Assembly: GCF_002786295.1 (NCBI RefSeq)
Contig: NZ_PGTC01000021.1
Span: 1-64,000 of the forward strand
Reading direction: 5' to 3'
Source of the DNA: Pseudooceanicola marinus
GTDB taxonomy: Bacteria; Pseudomonadota; Alphaproteobacteria; Rhodobacterales; Rhodobacteraceae
Length of the DNA: 64,000 nt
Below are positions 42,950-51,854 of the stretch, piece by piece (position 1 is the stretch's first letter; each line of letters starts with the position of its first letter). Both the position numbers and the translations under genes were made by a program. The notes under the pieces are model-generated. The model saw only the letters and a program-made list of their open reading frames with translations. It made no database searches and was not told the DNA's origin.

Positions 42950-43648
42950 TCAAGGGCATGCCAGGTTCGTCTGTGGCTGCGGGAGGCTGAAGAGCGCAAT
43001 GAAGTCTCGGCACTGAGCAGCATCGCCGAAGGTTTCCACGCCCGCAGCCTCTGGCGCCACGTCCCCGTAGAAGACAGCCGCGAGGGGGGGCGCGGCTTGC
43101 GCTTTGAAGCGGATGTCAGCCCGTTCCGCCGCGCCGCGTTCCACTGGCATGGCGCCGTCATCCAGTCGTGCGGTGAACTGCGCCGTCCCGATTTCAAAGA
43201 CTATGACCAGGGAGGTGCCGCGTGCGGCTGCCGTATCCAGCATGGTGCGCAATGACAGCATGAAGGAGACAGGGGAGAGTGGCAGCGTCGGGTCGTGCAA
43301 TGGCGATGCGGCGGCCCAGCGACCGATCTCCTGCAGGATCGGCTCGGCCGCGTATCCCCATTCCGTCAGGCCATAAAGCTGCGCCGGAGTTGGCTGGGGG
43401 GCGGTGGACCGAACGATGACACCATTGGCCTCCAGGCCGGCAAGGCGTTCTGCCAGCACCTTGGCGCTGACCCCTGGAAGATCTGCGCGGATATCACTGA
43501 AACGGCGCGGCCCGAACATGAGTTCTCGCACGATCAGCATCGCCCAGCGTTCGCCGAGAAGTTCAAGCCCGAAGGCCGTGCCGCAGGCATCTGCATACCA
43601 CCGTCCGTGGGGGGATTTCGCCAACTCGGTTACTTTTTGTTTCTTCAT
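42950..43648 (-). CDS. HxlR-family transcriptional regulator
   Basis: 232-aa protein. The HxlR winged helix covers GRWYADACGTAFGLELLGER, FGPRRFSDIRADLPGVSAKV and LAERLAGLEANGVIVR. The C-terminal 120 residues resemble the SCP2-like extension found in longer HxlR members. ATG 43648 is preferred; ATG 43669 is possible. It is divergent from the VOC/GST operon and probably controls it. Confidence 0.85.
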   Translation of the reverse strand: MKKQKVTELAKSPHGRWYADACGTAFGLELLGERWAMLIVRELMFGPRRFSDIRADLPGVSAKVLAERLAGLEANGVIVRSTAPQPTPAQLYGLTEWGYAAEPILQEIGRWAAASPLHDPTLPLSPVSFMLSLRTMLDTAAARGTSLVIVFEIGTAQFTARLDDGAMPVERGAAERADIRFKAQAAPPLAAVFYGDVAPEAAGVETFGDAAQCRDFIALFSLPQPQTNLACP

Positions 43649-43715
43649 AGTTGCTTTTTGTAATCTCATGCCGCTACGCTGTCCATAATTACGATACGGC
43701 AAGGGAGGAATGGCA

Positions 43716-44150
43716 ATGCCGCAAATGATCTTCGTGAACCTGCCGGTCGCGGACCTGAGGCGATCTGTCGAATTTTACGAGGCCATCGGCTTTTCCCGGG
43801 ACCCGCGGTGCAGCAACGACCAGGCGGCCAGCATGGTCCTGTCGGACACCATTTGCGTGATGCTGCTGACCCATGAGTTCTGGGCAACTTTCACGTATCG
43901 TCGCCGCGTCGATCCGGCGCAGGAGGCGCAGGTGCTGCTTTGCATCAGCCGTGAAGACAGGGCTGCCGTTGATGCCATTACCGAAGCGGCGGTCTCTGCC
44001 GGGGGCATGGCCGACCCTTGCCCGGTGCAGGACCACGGCTTCATGTATGGACGTAGTTTCGCGGATCCCGATGGCCATATCTGGGAACCCATGTGGATGA
44101 GTGCCGAGGCCGTCGAGAAGGGCCCGGCGGAGGTGTCCGATGCCGGTTGA
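43716..44150 (+). CDS. VOC-family (glyoxalase/bleomycin-resistance-like) protein
   Basis: 144-aa protein with one VOC pair of beta-alpha-beta-beta-beta units: FVNLPVADLRRSVEFYEAIG and YGRSFADPDGHIWEPMWM, where the terminal Glu is a usual metal ligand. GGAGG is 7 bases before ATG 43716, better placed than the ATG at 43710. Its stop overlaps the next gene. Confidence 0.85.
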   Translation: MPQMIFVNLPVADLRRSVEFYEAIGFSRDPRCSNDQAASMVLSDTICVMLLTHEFWATFTYRRRVDPAQEAQVLLCISREDRAAVDAITEAAVSAGGMADPCPVQDHGFMYGRSFADPDGHIWEPMWMSAEAVEKGPAEVSDAG

Positions 44151-44859
44151 TCCCGAAGCCGCCATCACCATCACCGCCTACGACTGGGTGCCGGACTTTG
44201 CCCAAGGGCAGGTCCGCGATCTGCGAGTACGCTGGGCACTTGAGGAAACGGGCCAGAACTACGCCGTTCGCTATCTCTCACAAGGGCAACAGAAGGAAGC
44301 CGCGCACCGCGCGCTGCAACCGTTCGGCCAGGTTCCGACCTACGAGGAGGGTGACCTCACGCTGTTCGAAAGCGGGGCGATCGTCTGGCATATCGCAGAG
44401 CGGTTCCCCGGTCTGCGGCCGACAGAGCCAGCGGGGCAGAGCTTGTCGCTGGAATGGCTGTTTGCCGCGCTGAACACCCTGGAGCCGCCGATCATGGATC
44501 GGGCACAGATGACGATCTTTGAAGTGGCCGAGCCCTGGGCGGGGCCGCGCCTGCCCAGCATCGACGAGCGGATCAACGAACGCCTGCAGGAGGCGTCCGA
44601 TCGCCTCGGCACCGCGGAGTGGCTCGGCGGCAGTTTCTCTGCCGGCGACCTGATGATGGTCAGCGTCCTGCGGATCATCGAGGGCGAGGGTCTCGTCGAA
44701 GCCTTTCCCAACCTCGCCGACTATGTCGCGCGGGCCACCGAACGGCCGGCCTTCCAGCGGGCCCTGTCCGATCAGCTTGCCGGCTTCACGGGCAATCCGC
44801 CGCCCGGTTTCGACGAATGGATGGCGGACCTCAGAGCAAAACAAGGAGAGCTCGCATGA
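44140..44859 (+). CDS. Glutathione S-transferase-family protein, first
   Basis: 239-aa GST-like protein: thioredoxin-fold N-terminus with RDLRVRWALEETGQNYAVR and QPFGQVPTYEEGDLTLFESG (cis-Pro and Glu-Ser glutathione-binding pair), then an all-helical C-terminus ending FQRALSDQLAGF. GGAGG precedes ATG 44140. Paralogous to the GST at 45214. Confidence 0.86.
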   Translation: MPVDPEAAITITAYDWVPDFAQGQVRDLRVRWALEETGQNYAVRYLSQGQQKEAAHRALQPFGQVPTYEEGDLTLFESGAIVWHIAERFPGLRPTEPAGQSLSLEWLFAALNTLEPPIMDRAQMTIFEVAEPWAGPRLPSIDERINERLQEASDRLGTAEWLGGSFSAGDLMMVSVLRIIEGEGLVEAFPNLADYVARATERPAFQRALSDQLAGFTGNPPPGFDEWMADLRAKQGELA

Positions 44860-45209
44860 CCTACGTTGCCGGATTTCTGACCCCGGTCCCGAACGGGAAC
44901 AAGCAGGCCTACATCGAAAGTGCCCGCAAGGCCTGGCCGCTCTTCAAGGAATATGGGGCCCTGCAAATCATGGAGACCTGGGGCGACCAAGTTCCCGCGG
45001 GCGAGCACACCGATTTCAGGCGGGCCGTCGCGTTGGAAGACGGCGAGACGGTCTGTTTCTCGTGGATGATCTGGCCCGACAAGGAAAGCCACGACAGGTG
45101 TGGCGCCAGCATGGCAACCGATCCGCGCTGGCAGGAGATGGACATGCCCTTCGATGGCAAGCGCATGATGTGGGGCAGCTTCACGCCGATCTTCGAAGAC
45201 AAGGCCTGA
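44856..45209 (+). CDS. DUF1428 family protein
   Basis: 117-aa protein opening MTYVAGFLTPVPNGNKQAYI and ending KRMMWGSFTPIFED, the pattern of DUF1428 (YbaA-like) dimeric ferredoxin-fold proteins. ATGA overlap with the preceding GST and AAGGAG site. Function unknown. Confidence 0.84.
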   Translation: MTYVAGFLTPVPNGNKQAYIESARKAWPLFKEYGALQIMETWGDQVPAGEHTDFRRAVALEDGETVCFSWMIWPDKESHDRCGASMATDPRWQEMDMPFDGKRMMWGSFTPIFEDKA

Positions 45210-45213
45210 CGCC

Positions 45214-45867
45214 ATGAACCAGACGGCACCAGAGCAGCTGACGATCTGGACCTTCGACTGGGTGCCGGAGGGGCCGCGGGGCTATGTGCGTGACCTGCGG
45301 CTTGGCTGGGCCTGCGAAGAGGCCGGGCTGAGCTATCGCGTGGGCTCCGTGCCCTTCGAGGATCGCGGGGCGGAGCATCTTGCCATGCAGCCCTTCGGGC
45401 AGGTGCCGTATCTGACGGACGGAGATGTCAGCCTGTTCGAAAGCGGCGCCTGCCTGCTGCACCTCTCGGAGAAGAGCGAAACGCTCATGCCGCGGGAGAG
45501 GGCACTGCGGGCGGAAACCGTGTCCTGGGTCCTCGCGGCCCTGAACTCGGTCGAGATGTTCAGCGTGCCCTGGTGGTTCGTCGGACTGTCGTCCCCGCCG
45601 GAGAACCCCTTGGAGGGCTGGCTGCGGGCCCGTCTCGCTGTGCTGGAAGACGTCCTGACGGCACGCGACTGGCTGGTGGATGGTCGCTTTACCGCGGCGG
45701 ATCTGATCCTGGCCGACGTCCTGCGTCCGCCCTGGATACGGGGGATCGGCGACTATCCCGCAACCGATGCCTACATCGATCGGATTTGCGCGCGGCCAGC
45801 CTTTGCCAGGGCACATGCGGACCAGATCGCGCATTTCTCCAGGGCCGACAAGACCCGCGAGGCATGA
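45214..45867 (+). CDS. Glutathione S-transferase-family protein, second
   Basis: 217-aa paralogue of the GST at 44140. Both share the opening pattern TFDWVPEG-x3-YVRDLRLGWA and QPFGQVPYLTDGDVSLFESG. Tandem duplication with divergence is likely. It overlaps a broken hydrolase gene at its end. Confidence 0.86.
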   Translation: MNQTAPEQLTIWTFDWVPEGPRGYVRDLRLGWACEEAGLSYRVGSVPFEDRGAEHLAMQPFGQVPYLTDGDVSLFESGACLLHLSEKSETLMPRERALRAETVSWVLAALNSVEMFSVPWWFVGLSSPPENPLEGWLRARLAVLEDVLTARDWLVDGRFTAADLILADVLRPPWIRGIGDYPATDAYIDRICARPAFARAHADQIAHFSRADKTREA

Positions 45868-46217
45868 ACGGCGGCTTGCCGTTCCTTGCCGCAAGGCGTC
45901 CAGTGATCGGGGTGGAACAGCAGGGCCATGGACGGACCGGCGGGCATGACGCGCCGATGTCTCTGGATGCGATGCGGGCAGACACCCTGGCCGTGCTGGA
46001 CGCGCTCGACGTTGAGCGGGTTCACGCGGTGGGCTTCTCTATGGGTGGCATGCTAGCGCTGGATCTGGGTGTTTTCGCGCCCGAGGAGCTTGCCACGCTC
46101 GCGGTTCCGAGTCTGCTCGCCCTTGGAGACAGTGACTTCACCCCGGTCGCGCGTGGCGCGCATAGGGGCAGAACAGGATCTGCTCGAACGGTTGCGACCA
46201 ATTCAGGATCAGGTTGA
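45864..46217 (+). pseudogene. Alpha/beta hydrolase, truncated and internally deleted
   Basis: Reads FLAARRPVIGVEQQGHGRTG, MRADTLAVLDALDVERVHAV and GFSMGGMLALDLGVFAPE, the nucleophile-elbow part of an alpha/beta hydrolase. It then jumps to LATLAVPSLLALGDSDFTP, normally about 80 residues later, before losing similarity. The first 50-60 residues with the oxyanion HG motif are missing too. An ATGA at 45864 lets it be translated with the GST, but the product would not fold normally. Confidence 0.75.
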
Positions 46218-46457
46218 GCACTTAGGCGCGCGAGATCCTGATTTTGACCTCAAAACCTTCATGGATGCTGGTTGGGAGTCGTGGTGGCGAGAGGCCATTT
46301 CGGTGCGCTCTTCGTGCGCCCGAGTAACGATTAAAGCGGAGCTGGCGGCAGGTACAAAGATAGACATGTAACCTCCGGTCCAAACACGCCGTTCATGAAG
46401 CGCGCAGCAGATGATCGCTCCCAGCCCGTCCACGACCTTCGTGCCTCGGACCCGGCA

Positions 46458-46473
46458 CCGACACGAAGGGTGG
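46458..46473 (+). repeat. Dispersed repeat, copy 1
   Basis: CCGACACGAAGGGTGG also occurs, with one change, at 49148-49180 (reverse strand) and 60345-60377. Confidence 0.5.
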
Positions 46474-46777
46474 AAAGTGTGAATTGGCCACCGTGCATCG
46501 CGAAACGGCGCAGGCCGCGGAAGCGGACTTCTCTCCCGTAGGGGAGTTCATGAGCTGGCTTCAACAGATGCGTGTCGTTGTTCCAAACACCAGGCATGGC
46601 CATTCGCCATTTTCGGCCCGCCTCCTCCTTTGGCTGCGTGAAGCGTGACCGCAGCCGGAAGAGGACCAAGCAAAGCCCGGTTCAAAGTCAACTCACACCG
46701 ATGGCATGCGATATCTTGTGATCTGGTTGAGTTCGTGCGGTATGGATTGTGCATGTACGCCTCGTTTCAAACCCCAA

Positions 46778-46809
46778 GACCAACAGACCAACAGACCAAC
46801 AGACGAACA
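46778..46809 (+). repeat. Tandem octamer repeat
   Basis: GACCAACA three times followed by GACGAACA, about 60 bases before the AraC-type gene. Copy-number change could alter promoter spacing. Confidence 0.7.
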
Positions 46810-46869
46810 GGTCACAGGGGACTCAATTCGCCCTGTTTATGCAAATTGGGGCTGGGATAATGATGTCAC

Positions 46870-47934
46870 ATGATTCTGGTCCCGCTGCCTGCCGTTGTCG
46901 CGATCCTGCTTGGTTTCCTGCTCTGCCTTGTTGCGACCCGGCGAGAGCGCAGGTTCCGCGCCATCTCTGTGTTTCTCGCGGTCAGCATCGCACTCATGAT
47001 CGTAGTCAGCCTGCGTTGGAGTTTTGACGCCCCGATTTTCCGCTTTCTGCAACCAGTGATCGCGGCACTGTTGCCACCGACGGCGTGGTTGTGCTTTTCG
47101 GGGCTCAGGGGCGGGAGACGACGTCCGGTCTGGCCGCATTTCCTCCCCGTCGCCCTGGTCTTTTTCTTGTCCCTGCTGTGGCCCCGTTTTCCGACACCGA
47201 TTGACGCTCTGCTGGCAGGCTTGTTCCTCGGCTACGGCTGCGCCCTGATATGGCGCGGTATGGGGAGTGAGGAAGGCTTTGCTGCCGCGCGTCTGGGCGA
47301 GCCTGTGAGGCCTGGCCGTGTCGCAATTCTGGTCGGGATCTTGTTGCTGCTCTCAGGGACGGTCGATCTTGCCATCGCCTTCGATGTCGGCCTGAGCAGG
47401 GGCGCGCATATCGGGCTGATTGTGAGCCTTGGCAATATGCTGACCTTGCCTTTGATCGCCGGGGCGGCGCTTGTCGTGGCGCGCAGCCTGCCCGAGACCG
47501 AAGATCCCCCTCAGGAGGAGGCCGAGACGACGCCCGATATGCGGGACGTGCCGACGGCCGATGATGCGCATGTTCTGACCGAGGTTCATCGAATTCTGAG
47601 AGAACGCCATCTCTACCGCGACCCCGATCTGACGCTGGAGCGGCTGGCGCGGCGGGTCGGCATTCCGGCCCGGCATATTTCGCAGGCGATAAACCGTAAA
47701 CTCGGGCGGAATGTCTCTCAGGAAATCAATCAGTGGCGTATCCGCGAGGCCCAGACGCTTCTCGAGCAAACCGACCGCGCCGTGACGGCGATCATGTTCG
47801 ACTGCGGCTTTCAAACAAAATCGAATTTCAACACCACCTTCCGGCGCTTGACGGGTTTGTCGCCCAGCGACTGGCGCCGCCGGGCGACAAACGACCTCAG
47901 CGCGGGGGCATCGAGCGATCCAGAAACGCCGTGA
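46870..47934 (+). CDS. AraC-family regulator with membrane-embedded N-terminus
   Basis: 354-aa protein. Residues 1-205 contain about seven hydrophobic helices starting ILVPLPAVVAILLGFLLCL. Residues 240-340 form an AraC DNA-binding domain with LTLERLARRVGIPARHISQA and VTAIMFDCGFQTKSNFNTTF. Membrane-bound AraC regulators sense signals at or in the membrane. Its end overlaps the convergent hydrolase gene by 38 bases. Confidence 0.88.
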   Translation: MILVPLPAVVAILLGFLLCLVATRRERRFRAISVFLAVSIALMIVVSLRWSFDAPIFRFLQPVIAALLPPTAWLCFSGLRGGRRRPVWPHFLPVALVFFLSLLWPRFPTPIDALLAGLFLGYGCALIWRGMGSEEGFAAARLGEPVRPGRVAILVGILLLLSGTVDLAIAFDVGLSRGAHIGLIVSLGNMLTLPLIAGAALVVARSLPETEDPPQEEAETTPDMRDVPTADDAHVLTEVHRILRERHLYRDPDLTLERLARRVGIPARHISQAINRKLGRNVSQEINQWRIREAQTLLEQTDRAVTAIMFDCGFQTKSNFNTTFRRLTGLSPSDWRRRATNDLSAGASSDPETP

Positions 47935-48913
47935 CCCTGTCCAGCACCTCGGCGTGAATCGCGGCTCGGCCCTGCTCTTTGCCATCGCGACAAACGATCC
48001 CGTCACCCGGGTCTTCCGTTTCGATCAGCGCTTCCGCGCCCGGTTTGCAAAGCTGAAGAAAGCTGAAATGCATCGCGTCCGGGAGTATGATTGTTTCCGT
48101 GGTCTCAGAGGGAAGATACCGCGCCAGCCAGCCGGTTTCCTGCTCGGCAGGCAAATCGCCGATGTCGATCCCTGCTCCGATCAGCAGCGCGGGAACCGTT
48201 ATCCCGGCAACGCTTTCCGGCGTAAAGCCGCGCGCCATCCCCAGATCAAGCGTGACAAAGGCCCGGATGCGCGGATCGTGCATATCCTGTCCGAGTGCGG
48301 GGGCGGTTAGATTCAGGTCGTCCAATGCGCAAGCCCTCGAACGGGGGCCCGAGGCGCACTCCTGCGCGAAGAGATCAGGATCGAACCGCGCGCCGGCCAG
48401 TGCCGTGACGCTCCAGCCGCCGAGCGAATGGCCAATGGCCGCGATACGCCCCGGGTCGATGGCGCCGGCCAGCGCGGGATCTCCTGCCAGCGCATCGATG
48501 ACCCGGCTGAGATCGCGCGGACGCTCCCTCAGCATTGCGGCCTGTTGCGGATCGCGGTTGAAATGCGTGGTTCCGGGATGGTCCGGCGCGGCCACGGCAT
48601 AGCCGTCTTTGGCCAGCTCCTCCGCCAGCCAGCTCAGGTTGCGCCAGGTGCCACCATAGCCATGCGAGAGCACGACCAGCGGATGCGCCCCTTCCGAGGG
48701 CTGCGCATTGCGGAGAACCTTCGTGCCGACAAAGGCCGGGGTTTCTCCGACGATGGTTTCGGGTCCAGCCTCCGTGCTCGGATACCAGAGTGCGACATTC
48801 AGTGGACGCGGGGTTTCGCCGCCGATCCCAATGGTGCGAAAGCCGACGGAATCGGCCTGGGCAATGGATGTGAGGGCGATCAGCGCAATGGCGCTCAGGG
48901 ATATTTTTAGCAT
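47897..48913 (-). CDS. Secreted alpha/beta hydrolase (dienelactone hydrolase/PAF-acetylhydrolase-like)
   Basis: 338-aa protein with signal peptide 1-20 (ALTSIAQA). LNVALWYPS opening, HPLVVLSHGYGGTWRNLSWL, DGYAVAAPDHPGTTHFNRDP and nucleophile motif GHSLGG are typical of predicted dienelactone hydrolases of COG4188. A late His in DAMHFSFLQLC may complete the triad. Likely periplasmic esterase; substrate unknown. Confidence 0.86.
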   Translation of the reverse strand: MLKISLSAIALIALTSIAQADSVGFRTIGIGGETPRPLNVALWYPSTEAGPETIVGETPAFVGTKVLRNAQPSEGAHPLVVLSHGYGGTWRNLSWLAEELAKDGYAVAAPDHPGTTHFNRDPQQAAMLRERPRDLSRVIDALAGDPALAGAIDPGRIAAIGHSLGGWSVTALAGARFDPDLFAQECASGPRSRACALDDLNLTAPALGQDMHDPRIRAFVTLDLGMARGFTPESVAGITVPALLIGAGIDIGDLPAEQETGWLARYLPSETTETIILPDAMHFSFLQLCKPGAEALIETEDPGDGIVCRDGKEQGRAAIHAEVLDRVTAFLDRSMPPR

Positions 48914-49286
48914 TTTCAGGTCATTCCTTGGTCCAGACCTGAGCAGGCATACAGGCCAGAAACGGACTATGAGACCTGAAACGCGATTCAGGACCGGCTT
49001 GTTGAGCGAGATCCGCCTCAACCCAAAGGCCCGCTCTGTCCGCATGGCTGACCTTTGGTGATAGAGCGATGCTGACCGAACATACCCGTGAGCAAGCTTC
49101 AGTTCCAATGACCGCTTCCTGCGCTTCGCTGCCGTTCGACCAGGACGCAGCGAATGGCCGCTCCCCGCCCTTCGTGTCGGTCTTGGATCTCATGTTGCAT
49201 AATGCATGAAGGGCATCCAGATGGCTGCTCACCGCGCTCCGCGGTGACTGGTGCGCACGGCAGGCTGGGTTGCACGAATTGGTTGG
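48914..49286. other. Intergenic region
   Basis: No gene is seen. It carries the second dispersed repeat at 49148-49180. Confidence 0.4.
49148..49180 (-). repeat. Dispersed repeat, copy 2
   Basis: The reverse complement begins CCGACACGAAGGGCGG and continues GAGCGGCCATTCGCTG, resembling 60345-60377 over about 33 bases. Confidence 0.5.
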
Positions 49287-50156
49287 CTACTCAGCGCTCT
49301 GGCCGGTCAGCCAACGGGAGAACGTGCTCATCGCTGGGGTGGCAGGCCTGTCAGACGGCCAGGCGAGGTAGTAACTTCCGACCGAAACGGTGACCCCAAA
49401 CGGCTGCGCCAGGCGACCCTGCGTGATGTAGCTTTCGAACATCGAGATCGGCAGCAGCGCAACGCCCGCGCCTGAGGTTGCCAGTTCGGCGAGTGCCACC
49501 GAGCTGTCGAAGACCGGCCCGGTGACAGGCGGGCAGGGCACGCCCGCGGCCTCGAACCAGCCCGGCCATTCGGCGCTTCGGTAGCTGCGCAGGAGTGTGA
49601 CCTGCCCGAGGTCCGAAGGGTGCAGGAGCCGTGACGCAACGCCAGGCGCGCAGAGCGGCGCCATCGGTGCGTCTGCCAGCGGGATCGCATCGTGGCCGGT
49701 CCAGCCTCCGGTGCCGAAGCGGATCGCCATGTCGAGCCCTTCGCGCAGGATCTCCACGCGGTTGTTGTTGGTGGAGATCCTGAGGTCGATCTCGGGATGG
49801 GCCTGCCGGAACGCCTCGAGCCTTGGCATCAGCCAGCCCATCGCGAAGGTCGTGTTGACGCCGACCTTCAGCACCTCGATGTCGCGCCGCCCGCCGAGCC
49901 GGTCGAGCACCCGCGCCATCGCGTCGAAGCCATGTTCGAGCACGGGGAAGAGCAGGCGGCCCTCGTCAGTCGGCACCAGCCCTTGTGATGTCCTCAGGAA
50001 CAGCGCCGCGCCTAGCAGGTCCTCAAGTCGTGCGACTTGGTGGCTGACGGCAGCTTGGGTGACGCGCAGCTCGATCGCGGCCTTGGTGAAGCTGCCCTGG
50101 CGCATGGCGACCTCGAATACGCGCAGGGCATTGAGCGGCAGGTCGGGGCGGTCCAT
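49287..50156 (-). CDS. LysR-family regulator of beta-lactamase (AmpR/BlaA-like)
   Basis: 289-aa LysR protein. The HTH is LNALRVFEVAMRQGSFTKAA and TQAAVSHQVARLEDLLGAAL. The C-terminal ligand domain has KVGVNTTFAMGWLMPRLEAF and FGTGGWTGHDAIPLADAPM, close to AmpR-like regulators that sense cell-wall fragments. It is divergent from the class A beta-lactamase gene, the usual layout of LysR-controlled beta-lactamases. Confidence 0.9.
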   Translation of the reverse strand: MDRPDLPLNALRVFEVAMRQGSFTKAAIELRVTQAAVSHQVARLEDLLGAALFLRTSQGLVPTDEGRLLFPVLEHGFDAMARVLDRLGGRRDIEVLKVGVNTTFAMGWLMPRLEAFRQAHPEIDLRISTNNNRVEILREGLDMAIRFGTGGWTGHDAIPLADAPMAPLCAPGVASRLLHPSDLGQVTLLRSYRSAEWPGWFEAAGVPCPPVTGPVFDSSVALAELATSGAGVALLPISMFESYITQGRLAQPFGVTVSVGSYYLAWPSDRPATPAMSTFSRWLTGQSAE

Positions 50157-50196
50157 GGCAGTACCTCAGCTAATGGTAGGCCATAAGATTTGTCGT

Positions 50197-50250
50197 TTGA
50201 TGGCTGCGATCAAGCCGAAATATATAGTCCGCATGACATCATTTGATGTC
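50197..50250. promoter_or_regulatory. LysR operator candidates between regulator and beta-lactamase
   Basis: TTGAT-N7-ATCAA at 50197-50213 contains the T-N11-A pattern of LysR sites. GACATCA-TT-TGATGTC at 50235-50250 is a perfect inverted repeat closer to the lactamase start at 50295. Confidence 0.6.
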
Positions 50251-50294
50251 GCCTCCCAGGCGCCAGTGGCGCAGATCCTGAAAGGAATGGTCTC

Positions 50295-51176
50295 ATGCGG
50301 TTCCCCGCTTCCGTCCTGTCGCGTGTCGCGACAGGGCTCACTCTCGGCCTGTTCATGGCCACCGCCTCCCTCGCCGAAACGCCTGTCGAGGCGCTCTCGA
50401 ACACCGTCGCCCGGATCGAAGAGCAGCTCGACGCCCGCGTCGGTCTCTCGCTTGTGGAGACCGGCTCGGGGTGGTCCTGGTCGCACCGCGAGGACGAGCG
50501 TTTCCTCATGAACAGCACGGTCAAGGTGCCGGTCTGCGGCGCCATCCTCGCACGCTGGGACGCGGGCACGCTGTCGCTCTCCGAAGCGCTGCCGGTGCGC
50601 AAGGCCGACCTTGTGCCCTATGCGCCGGTCACAGAGACGCGGGTCGGCGGCACCATGACCCTCGACCAGCTCTGCCTCGCGGCGATCGACATGAGCGACA
50701 ACGTGGCGGCGAACCTCCTGATCGGGCATCTCGGCGGGCCGGAGGCAGTGACGCAGTTCTTCCGCAGCGTCGGCGACATTACGAGCCGTCTCGACCGCAT
50801 CGAGCCCGAGCTGAACGACTTCACGCCTGGAGACGAGCGGGACACCACGAGCCCGGCCGCCATGTCCGAGACGCTGCGGGCGCTGCTGCTGAGCGACGCG
50901 CTGTCTCCGCAGGCCCGCGGGCAGCTGGCGGAGTGGATGCGCCACGGCGGCGTGACCGGCGCATTGCTGCGCGCCGAGGCCGACGACGACTGGCTGATCC
51001 TCGACAAGTCGGGCAGCGGAAGCCACACGCGCAACCTCGTCGCGGTGATCCAGCCTGACGGCGAGGCGCCCTGGATCGCGACGATGTTCGTCTCGGATAC
51101 GGACGCGGAGTTCGAGGCTCGCAACGAGGCGCTGAAGGACCTGAGCAGGGCGGTGGTCGCTGTTGTTCGAGAGTGA
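50295..51176 (+). CDS. Class A beta-lactamase
   Basis: 293-aa serine beta-lactamase with a signal peptide ending SLAE at residue 27-28. Active-site motifs are STVK (catalytic Ser near residue 74), SDN in DMSDNVAANLL, EPELN in the omega loop (general-base Glu) and KSGSGSHTRN in the KTG position. Overall it resembles the Rhodobacter capsulatus and CARB-related group. It hydrolyses penicillins in the periplasm; range cannot be judged from sequence. Confidence 0.93.
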   Translation: MRFPASVLSRVATGLTLGLFMATASLAETPVEALSNTVARIEEQLDARVGLSLVETGSGWSWSHREDERFLMNSTVKVPVCGAILARWDAGTLSLSEALPVRKADLVPYAPVTETRVGGTMTLDQLCLAAIDMSDNVAANLLIGHLGGPEAVTQFFRSVGDITSRLDRIEPELNDFTPGDERDTTSPAAMSETLRALLLSDALSPQARGQLAEWMRHGGVTGALLRAEADDDWLILDKSGSGSHTRNLVAVIQPDGEAPWIATMFVSDTDAEFEARNEALKDLSRAVVAVVRE

Positions 51177-51501
51177 AGTCTCTCGGGCGCGGCTTCCGCT
51201 CTGAGCCAGAAGAAGCGTTGGGCCGGGGCGCAGCGCGACATCGCGCGCTTGCGCAGCTGCCAGTGCCGGTGGACCTTACGGACAGGGTCTTGAGATCGAA
51301 GCGCCCTTGCAGCGCATCGAAATGGACGAGTGGCTGAACTCAAACGCAAAATCGCCTGACGGACGGAGACCCGTTACCGACGTCCAGAGCCTGATTTCGC
51401 GTCCGATTTGCCGCAGGGACGCGGGAGGGAAGAACGACGAAGGCCGGACCTTCGCAAGAAGAGCCGGCCTTCGAAAGCCTGGGGTGCCGTGATGTTTGCG
51501 C
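51177..51501. other. Intergenic region after beta-lactamase
   Basis: Non-coding as far as I can see; no hairpin with a U-tract recognised. Confidence 0.35.
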
Positions 51502-51822
51502 TCAGTCCAGTTCTGCCGCGCGGGTTGCGGCGATCTTGTTCAGGGCCTCGAGGATCTGGGCTGGGTCGCCGGCCGCATAGGCTGCGCCAAGGGCTTCGAT
51601 CTCCTGTTTGAGGGTGTCAAAGCTTTGTTTGACCTCGGCGAACATCAGGGGCATGCGCTCGTGGCGGTCGACGAAGGCGTCGATAGTCGTCGCCAGCAGG
51701 TAGAAGGCGGCCGCATGGTCGGGGATCTCGGCGGCCTTTTGCCACGACATCTGCGAAGCTGCCCGGTAGGCATGGATACCGTTGCCCTGTTCGGCGAGCG
51801 TCTCCAGAAGCGGGGTGAACAT
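51502..51822 (-). CDS. 106-aa hypothetical protein at the end of the TRAP-pyr operon
   Basis: Mostly helical small protein (SWQKAAEIPDHAAAFYLLA, VKQSFDTLKQEIEALGAAY). AAGGAG lies 8 bases before ATG 51822, 32 bases after pyrE. I do not recognise a family. Co-transcription with pyrimidine genes suggests an accessory role. Confidence 0.72.
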   Translation of the reverse strand: MFTPLLETLAEQGNGIHAYRAASQMSWQKAAEIPDHAAAFYLLATTIDAFVDRHERMPLMFAEVKQSFDTLKQEIEALGAAYAAGDPAQILEALNKIAATRAAELD

Positions 51823-51854
51823 AGGTGTCTCCTTTCGGAACGGGACGTGAAGGG

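Larger units (their letters stand above)
46218..46869. other. Intergenic region with tandem repeat
   Basis: No gene is supported in 650 bases. A dispersed motif CCGACACGAAGGGTGG lies at 46458-46473 and a tandem octamer at 46778-46809 near the AraC promoter. Confidence 0.4.

Noticed and set aside
46201-46371. Frame ending GWESWWREAISVRSSCARV as a separate small gene
   Set aside because: It looks protein-like but has no start signal of its own and follows the broken hydrolase; possibly a fragment, not identifiable.
46331-46669. 112-codon minus-strand ORF in the gap before the AraC gene
   Set aside because: No ribosome site, no family resemblance, and it overlaps a dispersed non-coding repeat.
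48428-48910. 160-codon plus-strand ORF opposite the secreted hydrolase
   Set aside because: Antisense to a gene with signal peptide and GHSLGG motif; no independent evidence.
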